Source: Cytophagales bacterium
GTDB taxonomy: Bacteria > Bacteroidota > Bacteroidia > Cytophagales > Cyclobacteriaceae
Assembly (NCBI GenBank): GCA_029262935.1
Contig: JAJCYK010000235.1
Location: forward strand, 1 to 11,639
Direction: 5' to 3'
Length of the DNA stretch: 11,639 nucleotides
Within the stretch, counting starts at the first letter, position 1; each line of letters begins with the position of its first letter. Shown piece after piece: positions 6,087 through 11,639 of this stretch. Both the position numbers and the translations under genes were made by a program. The notes under the pieces are model-generated. The model saw nothing but the letters and a program-made list of their open reading frames with translations. It ran no database searches and was not told where the DNA came from.

Positions 6087-7361
6087 TTATTTAAGTATGC
6101 TAGGATCAACGAGTGACTTTGTCCCATTAAATACAGCTACTGCCTTGCCTATTAGCTCCTTACCGAATTGAGGGGAGTTGCGGGAACGGGATTGATTGGA
6201 ACGATCATCCAATATCCATTTTTTGTTTGGATCAAACAATGTGAGTACTGCCGGCTGTCCGGGTTTTAAGGAGGGAATAGGAAGGTTTAGCAACTTTCTA
6301 GGAGCATAGGTTAGGGCTTCTATCAATCGGCCCAAATCTATATCTGCTGCCAGTTGACTAATCAATGCCGGCATTTCTTGAATACCAATCATGCCAAAGC
6401 ATGCTAAATCGAATTCAAGTTTTTTACCTTCTTCGTCTTGAGGGTGGTGGTCGCTTACTAATACATCTATCAGGCCCTCTTGCAGTGCTTTGCGTAAGTT
6501 TTTAATGGTTTTGGGGTCTCTTAATGGAGGGTTGACTTTATAATTCGTATCGAAGTCTTCCAACAACCCGTCGTGATAGATCAACTGATGAGCCGCTACA
6601 TCACAACTGACCGCCAGCCCTTTTCTTTTAGCAGCTTTGATTAAACCCAAGGATACCTCCGAAGAAACATTTGCAAAATGAAGTCTTCCTCCGTGATATT
6701 CCAATAGCGCCAAATCTCTGGCTATCATTAATTCCTCTGAAAGTTTGGGGATTCCTCGTATCCCCAATAGCGTACTGTGAATACCCTCGTTCATGTGACC
6801 GTGGGCGGAGAGCATCCTGTCATCCGCCCGATTGATCAGTAGTCCTTCATGCTTTTTCAAATACTGCAAGGCCTTACCAAACACATCGGTATGCCATAAC
6901 GGTTCGTACCCATCGCTGAAGGCCACGGCCCCGGCGTGATGGAGGTCAAGCATCTCCGTAAGTTCTTTTCCTTGATTGCCACGGGTAACGGCACCAGTCA
7001 CATGCAATTGGGTAAGCTCTTGGGAATTGCCAGACCTTAGATAACTAACTTCGTTTTTAGTTTCTACCACGGGGCTGGTATTGGGCTGAAGCAAAACGTC
7101 CGTAAATCCTCCCCGAGAAGCAGCACTTCTTCCAGAGTTTAAATCTTCTCTGGACTCAAAGCCTGGATCACAAAAATGGGCGCGCATATCGCACCACCCA
7201 ATAGACAGTTTCAAGTTCTTTCCATCGATAACCTTAGGGGCATTTAATGTCGCCGTCGTTATCTTTTGGATAACTCCATTTTTGATTAATAGATTTCTAC
7301 GCTTGTTATGGAGAGGGGATGGCCTGTCTACTATTTCAACCGATTTTATGAGGACTTCCAT
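6087..7361 (-). CDS. Dihydroorotase-like amidohydrolase, probably lacking the normal metal centre
   Basis: A 424-residue protein of normal class I dihydroorotase length with the amidohydrolase fold. Family landmarks include QPNTSPV (92-98), AFSDG (147-151), the KVNPPLR strand (275-281) and SDHHPQ (303-308). The key metal motif is altered: the usual Asp-x-His-x-His-x-Arg-x-Pro-Gly is here D58-M-R60-A-H62-F-C64-D-P-G67, so the first His and the substrate-binding Arg are gone. The His of the usual HCED site aligns with N177, the second His of LHxxHxS is N231, and the final His of DHxPH is Q308. Only H62, H228 and D304 clearly remain. As I know the family, many Bacteroidota carry such a divergent copy, often annotated pyrC. 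It may be a non-catalytic partner of a true dihydroorotase or have another activity. It is 31 bases downstream of the BatA-like gene. Confidence 0.88.
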   Translation of the reverse strand: MEVLIKSVEIVDRPSPLHNKRRNLLIKNGVIQKITTATLNAPKVIDGKNLKLSIGWCDMRAHFCDPGFESREDLNSGRSAASRGGFTDVLLQPNTSPVVETKNEVSYLRSGNSQELTQLHVTGAVTRGNQGKELTEMLDLHHAGAVAFSDGYEPLWHTDVFGKALQYLKKHEGLLINRADDRMLSAHGHMNEGIHSTLLGIRGIPKLSEELMIARDLALLEYHGGRLHFANVSSEVSLGLIKAAKRKGLAVSCDVAAHQLIYHDGLLEDFDTNYKVNPPLRDPKTIKNLRKALQEGLIDVLVSDHHPQDEEGKKLEFDLACFGMIGIQEMPALISQLAADIDLGRLIEALTYAPRKLLNLPIPSLKPGQPAVLTLFDPNKKWILDDRSNQSRSRNSPQFGKELIGKAVAVFNGTKSLVDPSILK

Positions 7362-7392
7362 AGTCGGTGCGCAAATTAGTAAATTCGTTGGT

Positions 7393-9396
7393 TTATTTCA
7401 GAAATCTTATCAACAAAACTTCGATAATTAAAAATATTAATGCCAATACCAAGGCATATTTCCATAATGGGGTCCCACTTCGGGCTTCTACTACCTTATT
7501 TGTGTAGGTTTCAAACTCCTCATCGTTCATTATCCTGGTGTAATCATTGTCCAAAAGATTTTGCAATTCAGAGTAAACATACTGATCCAGCAAGGATTCC
7601 TGACTGGTATTATTGTACGGTAACACGCCAACCACGCGCTCTTGGTTCTTTAGCTGGTAAAATCCAGGGTTAATTACATCTGACGGAATTTCCAAAAACA
7701 ACTCTTGTCCCATAATGCGCTGATTAGGTACCAACTGCTCCAAGCCATTGTCCAAAGTAAATAAATCAGCTCCCACCACGGAGTCGGGCTTTATTTTAAT
7801 TATTTGCTGATCTGTGGTATAGTACAGTTGCCTATCGAATGCTTTGCTCAATGCGGCGACTTTATACATTACCGGCACAAATACCGCGTGCTGCGCAAAG
7901 GTACTGGAGCCAGGTTCTAAATCTGATCCTAACAAATAAACACTACCGCGATAATTTGTTGACAAATAGGGGATACCCGTTTTCGATAGCAACAAGTTTT
8001 CTCCCCGTTGGCTACTCCATGCGATCACATTCTTTACCCGAGGCATGCTAATGGCTTGACTACTTTGATCCTCGAATATGTTACGAAAAAAAGGCAGGTT
8101 GTATTTAGGAGCTTCCAAGTCCACCCAAGCGGTATCTGTATGAAATTTGCTGTTCGCAAATGCCGCCAGTCTCTGGATGGCGTTCATATCTGGAGTTTTA
8201 GCGGGTATGATCATCAAATGCTTTCCATTATTCACGAATTCTTGCAAAACATCCAGTAAGGACGTGGGAGCCTGATCGATAGCATTTAATACCACTAAAT
8301 CCATTTGATTTATAATGCTATAGTCAAGATTATCAACATTGCTGCTCACATAATCAAAGAGTTTAGTATTGGCATACACTTTGGACACCGGAGTGGATTC
8401 ATTGTGACTTTTAATTTCAAGAATTGATACTTTTTGAGACAAGTTCAGATTAAAATAAAATTCGTTGTCAAAGGCTACCGGAAATTCCTCAAAGCTTAAC
8501 GTAGCAGGATTATTTCCCTCCAATGGAAAGTTCAAGTTTATGGTAGTGGTGGCTGTACCATTGGGTGGCAGATCAATACCGGCATTAGCTATTTGACGAT
8601 CATCAATAGATAAGGAAATCACTAAATCTTGCACGGCAGCACTCCCGGTATTTCTCATTAAGATCTCAATAGTATTTTGATCACGCGCCACTAAGAAAGG
8701 ATTTTTCAAATAAACGGAGTCAATAAATACATTTGAGGTACTACTAAAAATCAAGGGTACGAAAAAATACCGTTGAGTACTATCGCCATCAAAGGTTTGC
8801 AGACCCTGAAAAGTGGACTTTTGAAAATCTGAAATAAAGTACCAATCCGCTCTTTGAGCTGACTGGTCCGAATTTAAACGTTGCCAAATCTCTTTGAATT
8901 CCCTTTGTACACCATTTAAGGTGACCTCAGTCATCATATCACTTATCTCCTCCTTGCTTCGAAACACCCGTAAAGGTGAACTAAAGTCATTAGTTAAAAG
9001 CTTAAAACGAGTCTCCCTGGGGTATAAGTCCAAGATCCGTTCTACATTTTGAATTCCAAGGTCTAGCGCGCTCAAATTGCTGGCCACCTCATTGTCCATG
9101 CTTAGGGAGTTGTCCAAGTATATGTATACCAAATCTTGTTGCTCTTCAATTTCTGTGCTGGGAATAAAAGGCTGAGCAAACGCTAAGATTAAAAAAAAGA
9201 GAAAAAACAGTCGAGAAGCCAGAATTAACAAGTGCTTTAGTTTTCGTTTAGCACTTTTCGATTCCTTCACCTCACGGAGAAACTGGCTATTCGAAAAATA
9301 AACTTTCTTTGTACGTCTAAAATTGAACAAATGAATGATTATCGGTATTGCCAATACCAATAATCCATACAAATATCCCGGTTGTAAAAAACTCAT
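7393..9396 (-). CDS. BatA-domain / von Willebrand A-like membrane protein
   Basis: A 667-residue protein starting with MSFLQPGYLYGLLVLAIP, the hallmark of the Bacteroidota N-terminal double-membrane-span (BatA) domain: span 1 at about 8-24, a basic FRRTKK loop, the FSNSQFL segment, and span 2 at about 55-76. A von Willebrand A-like domain follows (about 87-215), with DNSLS at 95-99 matching the DxSxS metal-site motif. The remaining large region (about 220-640) is extracytoplasmic. Its first part (220-310) looks like a beta-sandwich (CARDB-like), and a later part resembles a Rossmann-like glutamine-amidotransferase fold, which is common in this family. A last span closes the protein (about 645-664). 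Related proteins are linked to envelope stability and aerotolerance operons, but the exact role is unknown. It is the first gene of the five-gene minus-strand run, with no Shine-Dalgarno. Confidence 0.88.
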   Translation of the reverse strand: MSFLQPGYLYGLLVLAIPIIIHLFNFRRTKKVYFSNSQFLREVKESKSAKRKLKHLLILASRLFFLFFLILAFAQPFIPSTEIEEQQDLVYIYLDNSLSMDNEVASNLSALDLGIQNVERILDLYPRETRFKLLTNDFSSPLRVFRSKEEISDMMTEVTLNGVQREFKEIWQRLNSDQSAQRADWYFISDFQKSTFQGLQTFDGDSTQRYFFVPLIFSSTSNVFIDSVYLKNPFLVARDQNTIEILMRNTGSAAVQDLVISLSIDDRQIANAGIDLPPNGTATTTINLNFPLEGNNPATLSFEEFPVAFDNEFYFNLNLSQKVSILEIKSHNESTPVSKVYANTKLFDYVSSNVDNLDYSIINQMDLVVLNAIDQAPTSLLDVLQEFVNNGKHLMIIPAKTPDMNAIQRLAAFANSKFHTDTAWVDLEAPKYNLPFFRNIFEDQSSQAISMPRVKNVIAWSSQRGENLLLSKTGIPYLSTNYRGSVYLLGSDLEPGSSTFAQHAVFVPVMYKVAALSKAFDRQLYYTTDQQIIKIKPDSVVGADLFTLDNGLEQLVPNQRIMGQELFLEIPSDVINPGFYQLKNQERVVGVLPYNNTSQESLLDQYVYSELQNLLDNDYTRIMNDEEFETYTNKVVEARSGTPLWKYALVLALIFLIIEVLLIRFLK

Positions 9397-9470
9397 TCTT
9401 TAAAAATAGTAAACCAAATTGTATTCTTATGTACAAGCACTTATAATGCTATGCCTAAATTGTCATTTCT

Positions 9471-9498
9471 TATCAAATTACCCTATCTTAATTTGATA
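9471..9498. promoter_or_regulatory. Perfect inverted repeat, candidate operator of the Rieske enzyme operon
   Basis: TATCAAATTA (9471-9480) and TAATTTGATA (9489-9498) are exact reverse complements separated by 8 bases, giving an 18-base centre-to-centre spacing that suits a dimeric regulator on one DNA face. It ends 15 bases before the ATG at 9514. The right arm contains TTAATTTG (9488-9495), close to the -7 consensus TAnnTTTG, so a bound protein could block RNA polymerase. It lies in the 117-base region between the divergent BatA-like and Rieske genes. I see no other clear element there. An RNA hairpin is an alternative, though its stem is all AT except one pair. Confidence 0.55.
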
Positions 9499-9513
9499 CT
9501 TAGAACTTAAAAT

Positions 9514-11157
9514 ATGAAACAAGATATTTCATTAACTAATCTGAATCTTCCAGTAAAGGTTGCAGATTTCTCAAAATTATCAGATAAAGAGCCTACTCAC
9601 GCAAAGGTGGCGAATACTGATTTAGTAGTAATCCGTTATGGAGACCAGGTCAGTGTATTATACGGAAGATGTTTGCATCGGGGTGCTTTACTCAGCGATG
9701 GTCGTGTTGAAGGTGATAATTTAATTTGCGGTTTACACAATTGGGATTATCGTATTGACACGGGGGTTAGTGAGTATGCCCCGAATGAAATACTGCACAA
9801 GTTTAAAGAGGTCATTAATGAGGATGCCGTTTATGTCGATGAGCAAGAGGTATTGGAATTTGAAAAAGTAATACCCTCAAGATTTAAGCCGGACGAATAT
9901 TTAGGAAACTATCTTGACACGCACCCCGAAAGTACCGAACCCTACACTTTGTATATAAAACATTTGGCGCAGCACGGGCTGACTCAGTACGGTCATCACG
10001 GGGCTACCGCAGCCATGGGAGTGGACAGAAATACCCTTCCCAAATGGGAAAACATACAATTCCTACCCGCCCAGATGGCCAACAAACCCCTTTTGGATGA
10101 GGACCATGTTTCGACCAAAGTGGTTATAGGCCCAGGAGCAGCGAAACCTATGAGTCTTGACCTTCCCCTATTTGTTTCCGATATGTCGTTTGGTGCACTA
10201 AGCCGAGAAGCTAAAATTGCCTTATCCAAAGGCGCCCAAATGTCAGGCACTGGTATATGTTCAGGAGAAGGTGGCATGTTACCGGAGGAACAAGAGGCCA
10301 ACGAACGGTATCTTTATGAGTTGGCATCGGCACGATTTGGCTTTGAATGGGAAAAGTTGAAAAAAGTACAAGCCTTTCATTTTAAAGGAGGCCAAGGAGC
10401 TAAGGTTGGAACTGGCGGCCATTTACCTGGTCATAAGGTATCTGAAGAAATTGCCACTGTACGTGGGCTTCAAGTGGGTCAAGCCGCTATTAGTCCTGCT
10501 ACCTTTAGCGGAGACTTGAGAACTGTGGAAGACTTTAAAGCTTTTGGTGAGGAAGTGAGAGCGGTTAGTGGTGGCATACCGGTGGGCTTTAAACTTGCCG
10601 CTAGTCAAATTGAAGATGATATTGATTTTGCACTAGAAGCCGGAGCCGATTATATTATCTTAGATGGTAGGGGTGGTGGCACTGGGGCTGCTCCCATTAT
10701 CTTAAGAAATCATATTTGTGTTCCTACCATTCCGGCATTGGCCAGGGCCCGAAAACACCTCGACAAACAAGGCGCAAAGGATGTAAGCCTTATAATCACG
10801 GGTGGTTTACGAGTGCCTAGTGATTTTATTAAAGCTTTAGCATTGGGTGCCGATGCCGTAGCCGTTTCGAACTCAGCGTTGCAGGCCATTGGCTGTTTGG
10901 GAATGCGTGCATGTCATACCAACAACTGCCCGGTAGGCATCGCTACTCAAAAAGAAAACTTAAGGGCCCGATTAATGATTGAAAAATCAGCCAAACAATT
11001 GCACAACTTTTTCGAGGCTTCCAAGGAATTACTAGAAGTTGCTACCCGATCCATGGGCTACGACAATATAAATAAATTGAATGCAGGCGACCTTAGTACC
11101 TTTGATTATGATATGCACCGCTTAAGCGGAGTTAAATACGCCGGCGTAACTTATTAA
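9514..11157 (+). CDS. Rieske [2Fe-2S] domain fused to FMN/[3Fe-4S] glutamate-synthase-like oxidoreductase
   Basis: A 547-residue fusion. Residues about 10-115 are a ferredoxin-type Rieske domain, with cluster ligands C53-x-H55 and C72-x2-H75 spaced 16 apart. After a linker (116-150), residues about 160-540 form the glutamate-synthase FMN domain: SDMSFGALS (222-230), SGEGG (250-254), FKGGQGAKVGTGGHLPG (290-306), DGRGGGTGAAP (384-394) and ITGGLRVPSDFIKALALGAD (428-447). C461, C467 and C472 (C-x5-C-x4-C, within ACHTNNCPVG) match the [3Fe-4S] ligands of the family. The N-terminal glutaminase domain and the C-terminal GXGXG domain of GltB are absent, so glutamine-dependent glutamate synthesis is not expected. 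A cytoplasmic flavin redox reaction on an imino or keto substrate, with electrons passing through the Rieske cluster, is my inference. It is followed after 18 bases by another Rieske fusion, in probable operon. Confidence 0.92.
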   Translation: MKQDISLTNLNLPVKVADFSKLSDKEPTHAKVANTDLVVIRYGDQVSVLYGRCLHRGALLSDGRVEGDNLICGLHNWDYRIDTGVSEYAPNEILHKFKEVINEDAVYVDEQEVLEFEKVIPSRFKPDEYLGNYLDTHPESTEPYTLYIKHLAQHGLTQYGHHGATAAMGVDRNTLPKWENIQFLPAQMANKPLLDEDHVSTKVVIGPGAAKPMSLDLPLFVSDMSFGALSREAKIALSKGAQMSGTGICSGEGGMLPEEQEANERYLYELASARFGFEWEKLKKVQAFHFKGGQGAKVGTGGHLPGHKVSEEIATVRGLQVGQAAISPATFSGDLRTVEDFKAFGEEVRAVSGGIPVGFKLAASQIEDDIDFALEAGADYIILDGRGGGTGAAPIILRNHICVPTIPALARARKHLDKQGAKDVSLIITGGLRVPSDFIKALALGADAVAVSNSALQAIGCLGMRACHTNNCPVGIATQKENLRARLMIEKSAKQLHNFFEASKELLEVATRSMGYDNINKLNAGDLSTFDYDMHRLSGVKYAGVTY

Positions 11158-11175
11158 ACCCTGTAAACACTCACT

Positions 11176-11639
11176 ATGTCTAACAAATCAATCTCCTGGT
11201 ATAAGGTATTGGATTCTCCGGAGGATCTTCCCGAAGGACGCGTTGCTTCCGTAACCGCCGGCCACACCAATATATGCTTGACTCATCACGAAGGAAAATT
11301 TTGCGGTTTGGATAATCGATGTCCGCACCAAGGAGGTCCTTTAGGTGAAGGTTCTATTGAAAATGGGTTGTTGCGCTGTCCTTGGCATGGCTGGGATTTT
11401 GACCCACACAGTGGACAAAGTCCTGGTGGGCATGACGACAGTATTGTTACCTTTCCCATTGATATCAGGGATGATGGGGTTTATGTGGGCGTCGAAGAAG
11501 AACCCGTTCATGAACCGACGGTGGCGGATATCATGGCGGAGACTATGGTAGCCTGGGGCATCGACACGGTATTCGGGATGGTCGGGCACTCCAATTTAGG
11601 TTTAGCAGATGCCCTTAGAAGACAGGAGGCGAAAGGAAA
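11176..11639 (+). CDS. Rieske [2Fe-2S] domain fused to thiamine-diphosphate enzyme, N-terminal part (runs off right edge)
   Basis: The frame is open from the ATG at 11176 to the window end, 154 codons plus two bases. Residues 6-107 are a full Rieske domain with C49-P-H51 and C68-P-W-H71, again 16 residues apart, in the classic CPHQGG and CPWHGWDFD contexts. After a short acidic linker (EEEPVHEP, 107-114), residues 115-154 begin a ThDP-binding N-terminal (PYR) domain: TVADIMAETMVAWGIDTVFG, then VGHSN and LADALRR. This matches acetolactate synthase, pyruvate oxidase and benzoylformate decarboxylase relatives. The catalytic Glu and the ThDP/Mg motif would lie beyond the edge, so the subtype cannot be assigned. 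The 18-base gap after the previous stop, with no terminator, supports co-transcription. An oxidase or oxidoreductase acting on a 2-oxo acid is likely, with electrons leaving through the Rieske cluster (inferred). Confidence 0.88.
   Translation, partial: MSNKSISWYKVLDSPEDLPEGRVASVTAGHTNICLTHHEGKFCGLDNRCPHQGGPLGEGSIENGLLRCPWHGWDFDPHSGQSPGGHDDSIVTFPIDIRDDGVYVGVEEEPVHEPTVADIMAETMVAWGIDTVFGMVGHSNLGLADALRRQEAKG

Noticed and set aside
6087..7361. Annotation as a functional pyrC dihydroorotase
   Set aside because: Several metal and substrate ligands are substituted, so the symbol would overstate the evidence.
9436..9450. Near-palindrome AGCACTTATAATGCT in the BatA/Rieske intergenic region
   Set aside because: Two of seven pairs fail, and the symmetric core is simple AT sequence. 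It is far weaker than the exact inverted repeat at 9471-9498.
9996..10608. Minus-strand open frames inside the Rieske/glutamate-synthase gene
   Set aside because: They lie antisense to a strongly conserved enzyme frame and show no domain or start signal of their own.
9514..11157. Annotation as glutamate synthase large subunit (gltB)
   Set aside because: The glutaminase and GXGXG domains are missing and a Rieske domain is fused in front, so only the FMN/[3Fe-4S] core is shared.
11341..11589. Open frames on both strands overlapping the right-edge gene
   Set aside because: The frame from 11176 reads continuously through a canonical Rieske domain into a ThDP-enzyme domain, which explains this stretch.

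Overview
The window looks like chromosomal DNA of a Bacteroidota member, probably a marine or free-living Flavobacteriia/Cytophagia-type organism. The reasons are the BatA-type double-membrane-segment protein, two DUF4199-like membrane proteins, secreted proteins whose signal peptides end in A-x-A followed by Q-D, the near absence of Shine-Dalgarno sequences, and TAnnTTTG-like promoter elements. I see no transposase, tRNA, rRNA, CRISPR array or phage gene.

Left block (1-3088, all minus strand). A secreted protein of unknown function runs off the left edge. It is separated by a strong hairpin terminator from a three-gene cassette: an ECF sigma factor (2480-3088), a one-span membrane anti-sigma factor that overlaps it by 11 bases (1684-2490), and a secreted acidic protein (468-1679) carrying a Lys-Asp repeat, a Cys-Cys pair and a CxxC motif. 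The anti-sigma gene has a near-perfect Shine-Dalgarno inside the end of the sigma gene, which suggests translational coupling. The 125-base region upstream of the sigma gene holds two AAAACTTTT boxes facing away from each other. They are candidate ECF -35 elements for the cassette and for the divergent methyltransferase gene.

Middle block (3214-9396). A Zn-ribbon SAM methyltransferase (plus strand) converges almost end to end on a five-gene minus-strand run. In transcription order this run is a BatA/von Willebrand-like membrane protein, a dihydroorotase-like amidohydrolase that has lost several metal ligands, two DUF4199-like membrane proteins, and a polyprenyl-phosphate-type family 2 glycosyltransferase. 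The genes abut or lie within about 31 bases of each other, so one operon is likely, devoted mostly to membrane or envelope functions.

Right block (9397-11639, plus strand). This is the most unusual part. An N-terminal Rieske [2Fe-2S] domain is fused to an FMN/[3Fe-4S] glutamate-synthase-type domain (9514-11157), with no glutaminase domain and no GXGXG domain. After 18 bases comes a second Rieske domain fused to the start of a thiamine-diphosphate enzyme (from 11176, cut by the right edge). A perfect 10-base inverted repeat with an 8-base spacer lies just upstream of the first gene and looks like an operator. I infer a two-enzyme redox module in which both catalytic subunits carry their own Rieske electron-transfer domain. 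The substrates are not known from the sequence.
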